NCBI GenBank assembly: GCA_033558025.1
Contig: JAUCEF010000012.1
Span: 2,852,001 to 2,916,000 of the forward strand
Direction: 5' to 3'
Length of the DNA: 64,000 nt
Origin: Phytophthora sp. 'mugwort'
Lineage: Eukaryota; Oomycota; Peronosporomycetes; Peronosporales; Peronosporaceae
The notes under the pieces were generated by a model, which was not told where the DNA came from, ran no database searches, and saw nothing but the letters and a program-made list of their open reading frames with translations. A program made the translations under genes and the position numbers. This document shows positions 30,719 to 42,700 of the stretch, in pieces (the stretch's first letter is position 1; each line of letters starts with the position of its first letter).

Positions 30719-31845
30719 TTGCATTTCAGCGCATTTCGATTCTGTACCCCCATTGACCATGGTGGGTACATTGCTGTAGATGACATGGTGAACGACGACG
30801 AAGTCGCGCTCTTGCTCCTGCTATGGCGCCGCCAGAAGAAAGCTCTCTGCGCTGAGCTATGCAAGAGTGCGATCGTGGAGCGGCCCATGATCCCGGCGGC
30901 ACGTCTAAATCTACAAGATATTAGCAACACCAACTGCAAGCTGATGTTCCGATGCGGCACAGACGGTATCGAGATGCTCGCCTCACTGCTTCACCTGCCT
31001 GAGGTTATGATTAAAGCCGCCAACGATCGAAGCGTGGCGGTCGAAGCCCTTGCCATCGTTTTGTACCGACTCGCATACCCAGTCCACCTTGCCTCCCAGA
31101 TACGTGTTTTCGGACGGTCAGCTCCATCTATTTGCCGCATCTTCCTGACTACAATCGACCACATTTACGACACCTGGAGAGAGGACACGTTCCGCCCGCT
31201 TGGTCTCCTAACTGCTCGTATATCGACCTACTCTAGTGCCATACAAGCGAAGGGTGGAGTCGTCGAGGGCGTGTTTGGCTTTCTGGACGGCACGAAGATC
31301 GCCACCTGCCGCATCAAAGGTCACAACAACATGCAGGAACAGATCTACAGCGGACACAAGCGGGTTCACTGTCTTAACTTTCACTGTGTGACTGCCCCTG
31401 ATGGTCTCTGTGTGCACTTTTACGGCCCGTCGAGGGCAAGTCGCATGACTCGACGATGTTTCGTCTCAACCGTCTGCACGAAGTGATGGTACAGCACGAC
31501 GAGGTCTTTGATGGACGTTTCATCTATGGTGATCCTGCTTATGGCGTTAGGGATGAGATCATTGCTCCCTACAAAGGAGCTGTACTCACCGAGCAGCAGA
31601 AGGCGTTCAATACGGCAATGAGCAGTGTAGGCGAGGCGGTCGAGTGGTCGTTTGGACGAATGAAGACTCTATGGGCCTTTGTCGACTTCAAGAAGAAACA
31701 CAAAGTGATGCTGTCTCCGGTCGGTAAGATTGTGCACGCAGCAATGCTATTGGCAAAATGCCACTGCTGCTATCGCGGCAACCAGACCTCTGAATATTTT
31801 GGCTTAGATCCGCCAACACTGATTGAGTATCTCAGTGACGAATGA
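30719..31845 (+). pseudogene. Harbinger DDE transposase with one frameshift
   Basis: Two overlapping frames (30719-31486 and 31456-31845) together form a DDE_Tnp_4-type transposase of about 375 aa. Catalytic positions are visible in GFLDGTKIATCR (first Asp), FIYGDPAYGVRDE (second Asp) and EAVEWSFGRMKTLW (Glu). The block YSGHKRVHCLNFHCVTAPDG between them is also typical. A single small indel near 31450-31460 separates the frames, just after the FYGPSRASR block. The likely start is the ATG at 30785 or 30719. Its stop lies 17 nt from the stop of the minus-strand partner ORF. Confidence 0.88.
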
Positions 31846-31862
31846 CCATATGAGCTCCCTCC

Positions 31863-32555
31863 TCAAGTGTCGTTGTCAGCGCGTGTTGCACTTCGAACAA
31901 GCGCGTTTAGTAACGCCAGAGTATTCTCCTTTTCAAGTTCAGCCAGCCGCAGATGCTCCTTCCGCTCTTCTTCCCGCTCGCGCCGGCATTCTTCACGCTC
32001 CAGACGTCGCTCCTCCAGTTCGAGACGGCGGATATCAAGCTCCTGCTGCTTCAGCTCGAGGTCCTTCTTGCTCTCCTTAGCCAGCATAGCCACAATGGTC
32101 TCCATCCTTCCTCTTTTGTCAGGCGATTTGCGCTCGCTACCGGGGACTTTCCGTTTCCCAAGAGACTGCACGGCGAATTCTCGAGCTCGGACACCAGCAG
32201 CGGCTTCCTCGTCTTTTCTTTCTTCTCTCACTTTGACCTTGCTTCCTCCACGAGCTTGTGGGCATTCACCAACGACGAAAGCAAGTCGAGTAGCTGCCTC
32301 TTTCCATGTAGCTCTCCGAGATCCCTGATGCTGTTGCCGATACTTTGTCGGCTTTGCTGTGCTGCCCCAAGAGGGCAGAGAACCGGTTTTGCGCTTTTTT
32401 TTCGTCAACATTCGAGCGAAAGAACTCACCCAGACCGCTGATAACCACAGCAAGCTTGTCCCGTGCCATGCTTCTCCTGGAACGGAGTATCGGCGCTCAC
32501 TTGCCGCAACATGATCGCATCGTCTTCATCGCTCCAGTTCTTCTTCACCCCCATC
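31863..32555 (-). pseudogene. Harbinger SANT/Myb-like accessory protein, frameshifted
   Basis: The minus strand from about 32555 reads MGVKKNWSDEDDAIMLRQVS, a SANT/Myb-like opening. After frame changes (about 32470 and 32300) it continues with ISGLGEFFRSNVDEKKAQNR and then a C-terminal charged coiled coil (31863-32140, rich in ELEERRLEREE-type heptads). In PIF/Harbinger elements this second protein binds the element ends and helps import the transposase. The pairing and convergent order fit the superfamily. Confidence 0.8.
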
Positions 32556-32656
32556 ATTCTTGCGATGTGCAGATTGAATCCGTACAAAGCGGCCTTTCCG
32601 TGGATCGTTTTGTATACGCGTAATGACTTCGAGGGGGTTGCTCCTTTTTTGTAGAA

Positions 32657-32698
32657 TATACGGGCCTGGATACGGATTTTGCCCTCCGAAATTTCTCT
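32657..32698. repeat. Right terminal inverted repeat of the Harbinger element
   Basis: Partner of 30649-30690. On the top strand it ends ccgaaatttctct and is followed directly by the AAT direct repeat. Confidence 0.85.
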
Positions 32699-32701
32699 AA
32701 T

Positions 32702-33729
32702 AATAAGTTATTCCGCCAATACAATCCAGAATATATTGTATTTTGGATATTTTTTTCCGATCGCTGCGCTTGACCTTTCACGGAATACCCACCGATTTGC
32801 CTTCTTTATTGCCGCCCGATATTGAACGCGAAACCATAGACGAGCTATAGCGCCAACTAAAGATGGCATCTTGCAAGGATCCACGACGAGCTGCAGCAAC
32901 GACTCGGTGGATTTTGCGTGTGTTGGCAGGAATACGAATTTCATTTCTGCGCGCGATGTAACTGATTGCTGACAAATGTAAAGTTAATACTTTACCGAGA
33001 TAGCGTACTCACCCGAGCGATACCTATCTCACACAGAGTGCATTCGGCGGCCTTAGAAGATATTATTGCCAGCGCACACGCGAAGCTTGCTTTACCTATC
33101 AAAAGGACAAGAATAGAGTAGATATGCAGAAGAGATTTCGATCTGGAACCTAAAACGTTTGCCCACAATCAATTTACCGTAAAACTTATGTGCAAACGGA
33201 CACGTCGTGTTCCTGAAGGCTCATCTATACCGTTTTCTGGAAATCTGAAATATTGCTTTATTGACCGCGTATTGAACAACTGGCAGCTCGACTAGTTTAA
33301 CCGGTTCGCTTATTGAGGGCATTTAGTTGGCGTGGGTTCGAGCCCCATCAAGACTAAGGGAGCAGGATTTGCTGCTCGCTGTTTGATCCATGAATAGACG
33401 AGTTTACGCTTTGCGAGCCTCTCTATATTGAGCTCAGCGTGCCAACGATGAGGTCGGCCCGGTGGCTTGGTCTTGGGCATTATGCTTTGTGTTGGCGGCT
33501 TCTTGACTGGCTGACTGACTGACTGGCTGAGAGCTCGTTCCAGCTTTTTGGTCAAATTACCGAATTGTGTCCTCAATATTACGGTCGCTGATTGGCCACG
33601 TTGAAGTCTGCTTGCACATAAGTTTTACGGTACCCAGTTTCAACATCTATACTGCATACATAGACGTATAGTATTTTAACATATTGTATTAAAAATGGAA
33701 TTATGTAGTACTTAAAAACTGCTAGCGTA
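32702..33729. other. Intergenic region downstream of the giant gene
   Basis: No supportable gene. It contains a tRNA-like/SINE-like patch (listed separately), a short tandem ctgactgg/ctgactga array at about 33504-33531 and AT-rich sequence next to the stop codon of the giant gene. Confidence 0.55.
33279..33350 (+). repeat. tRNA-related patch, possible SINE head
   Basis: GGTTCGAGCCC at 33335-33345 is a perfect RNA polymerase III B box inside a pairable T-arm (gtggg-ttcgagc-cccat). An A-box-like CAGCTCGACTAG lies about 45-50 nt upstream (33284-33295). A matching acceptor stem is not visible, so it is not a working tRNA gene. tRNA-derived SINEs are known in Phytophthora; this could be one, but the body and 3' tail were not identified. 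Confidence 0.35.
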
Positions 33730-36700
33730 TTACGGCTCTTTGGCCCTCTTCCTACCAGGAGGTGCTTTTGTTTCTGTTTCAGCAACCGCCAATTCTTCCT
33801 CTAACGTAAACCGAGTAACCGGAGCTGGGTTTGTAGCTGCTGAATCGACAGGTAGACCAACAGCTACAGCTGCTGCCACTTCGTCTTCACGGGGGGATGG
33901 CACCACTTGTGACTCGGAGACTGGAGAGCGGCCGTGCTGCGACATCATTTTACGTCGGATTGGTGACAGCGTCGAGTCTTCCGTCACTTCTTCAGCTGTA
34001 GATAACTCCTGGTCGGAAAACAGCGACCCAACAGGTTGTCCTCGAGGCGGTGAAAGTTGTGGCGTCACCTGGAATCGACTACTCGGGGATAACGCAAGTG
34101 ACTGAGATCGAGTCGCCGGAACTGAATCAGACGCCCGCGGGTTTCGTCGATTGAGAACCTTCTCACGCATCCGAGCAACCTTTAGAGAGTCATCCGTAGA
34201 CGGCACACTTCCTGGTACCGCGCTTGCTAGAGGACTAGGAGAACCCTTCAGTGGGGGACCTCTGCTGGGACTGCGGGGACCCCGAATCGACTTCTTGTTC
34301 AGCTTGGGCACGACAATGTTGGGTGGCGCGAACGCGCTCATGGAACGCCGTACGGATTGCTGAGCACGCTGCAAGGCGCATTCATTGGCAACGTGTGCCT
34401 CCATGTCTGCTGCATGACGCTCAACACCGCACTGAGAGCATGTCGTCATACGGTAAGCACATTCGCGTCGCTCGTGAGTTTCACGCAGTGCTGCCCGCAT
34501 TCGATCATTGCAACCAGGCAACCTACAGGCCACAAGCAGCGTCTCGACCTGGCTTGGATCATCGCTCGCAGTGCAGTTGTGTGCTGCTCCCTTGATCATG
34601 AGCTTGCCGCACGCGCATAACGAGAGCTGAGAGTGTCTTTGGTTTCGGCAGTCGCTCGCCAAGTGTTCATGCAGATCCATTGCGAATTGCGCTGTTGAGC
34701 AACGCGGACACATGACGAGACGGAAGCTGCAGGCGTTGCGTTCATGATTCTCTCGCACAGCCTCGAGCATGCGGGCAGCACATCCCGGTAATCTGCACGC
34801 CACCAGTACAGGAGGACCAGTCGCTGTCTGCAGTGACGTTGTTCCAGCAACAGCTTCAGGACTGGTAGCTCTTCTTCGACTGCATTCATTCACCCGATGC
34901 GCCTCCATGGACTCTCTCAGCACCGTCTTGCCGCACACACACAAGGACAAATGAGACGATCGTCGCTGGGCGCACACACTCGAAAGATGAGTATCCATCT
35001 CTCCACCACGCGTCTCGAGACCGCAGCGCGGACACGACACAAGTCTGAGAGTGCATTCGTATCGCTCGTGGGCTTCGCGTCTGGATGCCAGTATACTGGC
35101 GGAACAGCCAGGCAGTCGACAAGGCAAAACCGGGTCACGGTCCGCTAGAATGGCTCGTGGTTGGTCGGCACTGGGATCTACAGCGAGACACTCGTGAATC
35201 CGATGCAACTCTAAGGAGGGAGTCAACACCATCTTGCCGCACACACACAGGATAAGCCGGCAGTGACTGCGCTCATGCGCATCGCGTCCTCGAGCCTGCA
35301 TATACATTCCACACCCAGCGCGGCATGTCACGATTCGCAGCGAGCAGCGCGTGGTTTGATGTTCGGTCCATTCTGTCTCCAATACCCTCTTGCCGCAAGC
35401 ACACTCGCGTGTTGGAACCACAGGTGCCACTGCTGATAATGTGGACGCACTCTCGCTCACCAGAGGAGGTTCTAGTGACGCAGAGACTGCGCTTGAACGC
35501 AGCCTTTGCACAGGGGGACCTTTCTTCACGGCAAGCTTGGGAACCTCTGCGCGTAGCGTGCTTGTCCGGGCTGTAGTCTCATTGAAGACACTGTCGCGAA
35601 CTCCCAGTCGTGTGAGATCCGTGAAGGAGCTTTTGCTCTGCTGTCGCTGGACTCCACTGTCGCTGTCCTCTCCGCTATCATTTGGATCGACTCTTCCAGC
35701 CAACTCCATCACTTCGATGATGTCGTCTGCAGCTTGAGCCGCTTTTGCGTTTATTGCACTGTGTTCCTGGTCAGCACTTGCCACGGGAACCAACTTCGAC
35801 GAGTAGGCCTTTGTCAACCGGCGCTGGTTTCGACGTTCTCTTCTCTCGGCCCGGTGTTTTGCGACGAAGCCAGCCATGCCGCCAGTACTTGCGGCGACGG
35901 CAGCAGCACCTAGCGTCATCGGCTCCGAGCTCAGGGCACTGAAGAAGCCCGAGTTGGCGAGGATTCCGGTGGCGATAATAGGCATCAGCCCCATCCGAAA
36001 GAAAACCTTGAGTGGATCTGATATCACGTACGTGAGTGCCAGACCAGACAAGAGCGAAGTCACCCATAGCTGTGCCTCGATGCTGCCAACTGTAAACGCA
36101 AACATGAGCACAAAGTAGATGCACCATGCGCTCCAGACTGCACAGATCGTGTACGAAAAGTAGACAACCCACTCAGGGAAGATCGGCTTGGACTGCTGCG
36201 CTGGCTGGCGTCTCAAGAACGCATTGTACAGCAGTCGTGACGTGCGTCGGATCTTCTTAAGCTGCTCCTTCTCGGCGAGATACGCCTGCCTTTCATGTAG
36301 CGGTAAAGCGGATACTCTGCGGTCCTCTCGTGCTTCCAGATAGAGCTGCAAGCGCTTCTTAAGTCGCGCAATGCCGCGTAATCCTTGAAGTATCTTTTTC
36401 TGCTCGTGCTTCGCTTCCCGTCGTAGACGATGCTGCTCGGTTGCGGCTGCTCGCTTGGCTTGCTTGATCGCCCTTCGCTTCGCAGCCAATTGTTCCTTGT
36501 TTGCCTTTAAGACGGCCTGCGTCCCTTTCTTGATCGTCACGGTAATCCGCCGTGTGTCCGCTTTCACCGTCGCTACGGCCTTGAGGACACTAGACGGACG
36601 TCGAGAGACGCGTCGCACGCTCTGCCGCGTCTTGACAACGAGGTCGTTCACATTGGGACCATTGAGCTCAAGAGCCATCGCTTCCGTGACGCGACGATTG

Positions 36701-39700
36701 AATTGGTTCCCGATAGCAGTACGCAACTTCTTGAGCTGTGCCTCTGTACGTTGCAGCTCGGCTTGAGCCTTGGCGACAACAACACGTGCGTTCGACTGCT
36801 GCGCTTCACAGCACTCGTTACATTTGACCAGCCAAGCCTGCAACGCCAGAACAACTTTGGTTTCTTCGTCGTCTCCCCTTGTTTGCGGGCGTGAGACCTC
36901 GCTCGGTTCGTTCTTTTCTTCCTTTTCCACCTCTTCTTCGTCTTCAAGGGCGTCAAGCCGCTCGCAAATCTCTGCAATCGCTGCCGCTGACGCCGCGGAG
37001 ACAAGAAGAGGATCGAACTTAAGCAAACTGTTGATCAGTGCTTCACCTCCACGCTGCCTGAGCATGGGACACAATTGGCTCATTGCCAACGCCTCACACG
37101 CGGCAGGAGCACTTGAGTCTCCGTCTCTGTCTTCGTTCTCCTCGATAGGCAACGGACCGGAACAGCGCGGGCTCAGCATTGCAGGTGCAGCAGGTGGCAT
37201 TGAAGTCGTGCTTGGCCTTGCTGCCATCGCGCTACCTTCAACGTTGGCTGGCGTCGAGGAACGCTTGGACGGTAGAGCACTCAGCAAACGCGTGCGTCGG
37301 TGACTCTCCTCAGCAGGAATATGTGCCTTTTGCTCTCGCAAGTGTGACTTAATCTGCACCAGAACACCGCCAAGTGGGTCGGCATTTTTTTCTTCTTCGG
37401 AAGGCTTGACATCTGCATCACGGTTGTATAGTGCGAGGAAAATACCACGACAGACTTGGCCACTACGAGTTTCCAGTCGATTGCGTCTTGAACCGTCCCC
37501 TTGATCGATAATGGGTTGCTTGAGCTTGTCGTGCACCAGCCGCAGAGCGCTCATATTGACATTTCGCGCAAGTCCCGCTAGGTCCATGGAAAGCTGCTCA
37601 GCGGGCGAATACTCTTTGGCACGACCATAGGCGTCAGTCTCAACTTGCACGATGTTGCCCGCATCATCTTCGACCTGGTAGCGGATGAGATACTTCTGCA
37701 TGCGTCCAGCTTTCTTGAACATCATCATGAACACAAAGCCGAGAGGAAGCATGCACAACGTCGTAATGATAGCGGATACAATGGCTGATCCGACGGTCTT
37801 GGGCCCCTTTCGTAGCTGGTAAAGCAGCGCATTCGTGAACATTTGACTCACGATCAATGTGAAGACAATCGTTAGCCGCTGTGCGCGAGTAAAGCTTTCG
37901 TTGTACTTGAAGACAATCGACAGCAGTTTGTGATTCTGCTTCAACCCTCGTCCAAAGCCAATGAGTACAGCACGCAGCTTGGAGCGCCAGGTCGTGGCTT
38001 GCAAGTACTCTGGCTCGTGAAAGAGAGATTGTAGCTTGACCTTCTCAGGAGGCGCAGACCCTCGCTTCATCTGTCGTGCTGCTCGCATTGCCTTGCGCCG
38101 ATCCCGGTAGTCCCAGCGATTTACATAGAAGATTGCCACAATGTAGAACAAGAAGAAGCCCGCCATTGTGAGGACCAGTAGCAGGTTCTGCGCCACATCG
38201 TCTGCTGTCACCTCGTGCGTGACCACGTTCATGAAATGCTCAGTCACGAGACTCATCGATTGTGTCACCTCCGTCGAGAAATCCGTCAGATGCGTACACT
38301 CACAGATTGTATAGAGTCCGTCATCCGTCGTTCCAGCAGCTTGACATCCTTCAGATGACCACATTCCAGCCTCTGAATCCCAATACCTACACAACGGTTG
38401 GCGTACTGGACACGTAGCTTCACCCGCGTAAGCTGAGCCATTGCACTGCACAGTCATGGGCTCCTCGATATCGGTACAGCTAAAATACTTAATGTCAATT
38501 GTCCCCTCGAGGCAGTAGAACATGTAACGCTGTGCAGCACCGCTCAATCTGCTGTTATTCTCACTCCCGCTAGCTGAAGGTACCGAACTTGCATTCCCAC
38601 TCGAGTCGTCGGACGGCAAGGTGATAGTCACAAGATTGCGCATGAACAAGCGGAAGGGTTTCTCCAGCCCCGTCACGGCCAATTCTTCTCCATCCCGACT
38701 CACCTTGACAGTCATGACACGTGAGTTGATTGACGTGTTATCAAATGCGTACGGGTTCTTGGCGAAAACATTCGACTGGAAATCCACGACAGGGTCTTCT
38801 TCGTCGCCCGCATCTTCGGAAGTTGAAGTGCTCCCACTGCCGTTGCTACGTCGCTGCAGGAAAGCCGCAAAATCGGTTGGAAACATCGTCGAAGCCGGCG
38901 TATAGTTAGCAGCGATTTGAGCGTCGGTGAGGGGTAGCTGGATCTTCCGTCCATTCGAAAATTGAGAGACGGTATCACGAGCTCCCACCATTCTGAGATT
39001 CTTTGTCACAAGGGTGACGGGATGTTCTCCAGCGACTGCAGACGCAAGCATGGCAGTCTGGAGCTTGCCTATAGTGCTTGCAACTTGCGCTATTCGAGCT
39101 TTCTCAGCAGAAAACGCATCCGAACTGCTCGTGCTGCTATTTGAGCTCGTAGAAGATGAACCCTCGCCGACGGAAGAATCGCCGACTGATGAATCCGGAC
39201 CATCTAAAGACGCACTTGTGGAGCCTCTGCCGGTATCGCCAACCACCCCGCTAGAAGCATCGCTGGAACCGGAAATGGTTGCATTACCTGACGTCTCTAA
39301 TCGGCGACTCGTTGATACTGGAGTCTTTGTCGTTGCTGCTGGAGATGTGTTCTTCTTCTTGCTCCCAGAGTTGTCGACCTCGAGGAGATTAGAGATGGTA
39401 TTACCAACTGCGGTAGTAGCTGCAGTGGTGAGCACGGGGGCTGCGAGGATGTTGTCCATAAAGTTTATGACCAACTTCTGTGAGTTCGCGTCTAGAATGG
39501 AGGCACTCTTCGTAAGCGTCACCACACTGGCCGCTTGCTGCTCCAAAGCTCCCAAGTCGGTCACATCCACCGAAGCGGACGCCTTCGTCATGGCACCTAG
39601 AAGACTCCCAAGCGCCGCACTCTTTGCCTCCATCGCTGCCTCATCCAGAGCGCAATTGTCACCATAGTAGCCGCTATTGCATACACAAGTCACTGTGCAA

Positions 39701-42700
39701 TCCAAGTTCGTTGCTAAGCACCCCGAGGGCTCACGCAAGCAAGAACCTTTCCCAGCGCACTCGACATAATTCGAAGTTGGGCAGCTCTTGCGCGTTGTAG
39801 GTGCCGGGGTCGGGCCCGTCGAAGTCCCCGTAGTTGTTTCCTCTTTACCGTTTACCATATCTGCGAGCGCATTAATAGTATTGAGCACAGTCCCAGGGTC
39901 GCCACTCAGTGCCTCGGCCAGAACTGCACTAGTCTTGTTCGCTAGATATTCCGCCTGGTCAGCAGCATCTACGACCATTTGCTTGACCTGTATCTCCTTC
40001 GTCACACGAGCTGTTGCACCCAGCGCGTCTTGAATGTAAACTACAAGCGTGATGGTGTTGTTCTCACCTCCACCTAAGCCCAGCTGCGACATAAAGAGCG
40101 GATCCGGGGTCGAGGCCCCGAGCGCGATTTCATTTTCACCTGAATACGTCGCACCCTTCATGTACTTGAACGTGTACTTGAGTGGCAAGTCTTCATCAAC
40201 CCAATCGCTCGCAAGTACGGAGAACTTGTCTTCAAGGGCGTAACCAGTAGCGGGTATCGCGCTGAGCGTCCCACTGCTCGGCGGGGAGTTCGCCACCACT
40301 GTTATGGTAGCCGATCCCATCTGTCCAGACGAGTCGGTCGCGTTGAGCTGGAACTTGTAGGACACACCAGGTGTCAGTTTGCCCTCATTCAGCAGCATCG
40401 TTACACGTCCAACACGGGTAAGAGCAAAGATCGCAGTCATTTCGGCTTCTGTCGCTCCTACCATGGCCCACTCGGTCTTCTTTATCGGTAACTTGGACGT
40501 AGCTTTGCCCTTGAGGATAACACGATCATTCGCGTTCACCTTCGACGTACCTAGTGGCTCGATGGACACTTCTGGTGGCGACCCTGGCGTCATGGTAATG
40601 AAGACGCTGGTCGTGCTGGACCGAGAGTCCTTTGACACCGTGACTGTAAATTTGTATACCGCGTTCGGGTTTACTGTATTGGCCATCACTGTTGTTTTTG
40701 CCTGAGCAGCAAGTACCAGTACTTCTCCTGTGGCTGTTGGGCATGGGACATCATATACTTGAGTCGCTGTGTTTGATACTGAGCAAGTCCATGAGTACTG
40801 CATTGGCACCGAATTGAGGAGATCGTCAGGGTCAACAGACTGCGAAGCATCAAGTATCAAGCCTTGTTCAACGCCTAACGAGCGGTTTCCAGCTGCAATC
40901 CGAGCCGTCAAGTCTGTGCGAGCAACGCCAATTTCCACGTCAGCTGTGTTGTTCACCTTTGGGTTGCTTGTCATTGCCACAAGAAGTCGGAAAATGTAGC
41001 TAACTCCCACGGTTAACATCCTTGCTGGTAGCTTGAGAATGCGCGGATTTGGACTGGTAGATTTGAATTGTGTTGGCGTTAGATCCCCTGCCACTTGCAG
41101 CCACGTGAACGTCATGTCGACGCCAACTGATGCCGTCGCAGTTGCCATCGAATCTGTCGTAGTAGTTCCTGAGCAAGACGGATAGCTTGCCGATGCTGTT
41201 ATAACGAGCTCGTTGGCCCGGTACGCACCCTGGAGGTTACCGCCTCTGATGGCTACTGATGGAAGTGCCAAGCTCGACTTTTTGACTACAATTTCATTCG
41301 AGTTGCCTGTCTTCCCGACAAAGTTCTTGGCCAGAAGAACGAACGAATACATTCCATCAGCTTCAAGGACTGCGGCAGCTATCCGAATCGAAATATTGTT
41401 CATAGCCGCTGCCGATGAGAGCAAAGCCGTCACAGCATCCACCGAGGCATTCGACACACTCGAAACGTTCACCAGCATCCATGTGAGCGTCATCGGGCGG
41501 CCACCAGACCCTGAAGACGCAGACGCATCCAGGAAGAGATCGTCGCACATACCGAGCGAAGTCGCTCCAGTCACTAAAACCTGTGGTTGCGGTGGCTTGT
41601 CGGGTGCGTTTACTGTAACAGTAGCCGCCGACGCGGCCAGTTCAGCTGCTGCAGTGGACTTTATCCGATTTCCTCGCAATGTTAAAGTGCTTCCCGGTAC
41701 AAGTTTGGCCCCTTGACCAAACAAGAACCGGATCGAGAGGGAACCTGTCTGCCACGTGCATGCTGGGGACACACCACAGTAATTCGTCGAATCGGTCGCG
41801 GTTGGCAGGTCAAACAATACGTCGCACGCAAAGTGATCAGAGATCAAGGTTGTACGGTCAACTGCCCTGTCAAAGGTAATCGTTAATCCGGCCACAGTGT
41901 CCAAGAACTTTGCATTCAGGATTTTCGGAGGTGGAGTGGCATCTTTGGTCTCAACAATCTTGACAGTAAGGTTGGGGATCTTCTTAACAGCGTATAGTTC
42001 ATCCGTAGATGATACGTCAGACGCGATGGTTGCTGTACGATCGCCCTCGACCACGAAATTGTCATCTGCTGCGACCGAGACCACCTTGGAGACATTCCAG
42101 TTTGTAGAAGTAAATACGACACTTGCCGGGGACGTCACCAGCACCGACAGTGACGTGGTAAATGACACTGACACATCAGATCTTGGTTGAGACTGCAGCA
42201 CAATATGGTACGCATCGGTAAAGACGCGCCCTTCCGCAACAACTAGAGTGGGGGCGGTTGTCTTTGCTGTCCCCTGATACACAGCAAATCCAGAGGTGTC
42301 GTCGTTTAGAACTTGCACCGAGATCGAGGACAGTGGATAGCTCAGATACATCGCGTCACTCGACGTTGTCACAGCCGAGATGACAGCCTCCGCATTCGCA
42401 TCGTCTAGGAAATTGTTCACCGCTACAATTTGAACGCTCTTAGGGACATTCCAATCAGTGCTTGTGAACGTAGCAGACACTGGTACGGTCACTGCTTTGG
42501 TGGCAAGAGTACTTGTAAACGTAACAGTCACCGTACTCAACGGTGCGCTGAGCATAGTAAGCGAAAGAGATCCTGTTGCACCTTCCGTGAGGCTGAAACT
42601 GGTTGCGGACAGCTGGATGGCTGCGAACGTTGCCGTTGTAACCTGCGATATTCGCTGAGACGTGCTCGAAGCACCGATGGATGCCATGACCACGATCTCA

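Larger units (their letters stand above)
30649..32698 (+). mobile_element. PIF/Harbinger DNA transposon, 2.05 kb, nearly full length
   Basis: Terminal inverted repeats of about 42 bp (30649-30690 and 32657-32698, both starting AGAGA(G/A)ATTTCGGAG) enclose two convergent ORFs, the superfamily's normal pair: a DDE transposase (+) and a SANT/Myb-like DNA-binding protein (-). The 3-bp direct repeat AAT flanks both ends (30646-30648 and 32699-32701), the expected target-duplication length. Both ORFs are damaged only by small lesions, so this copy is younger than its neighbours. Confidence 0.88.

Noticed and set aside
33335..33345. Functional tRNA gene at the B-box match
   Set aside because: No acceptor stem partner for the 3' side and no plausible D-arm/anticodon pairing; kept only as a SINE-like patch.
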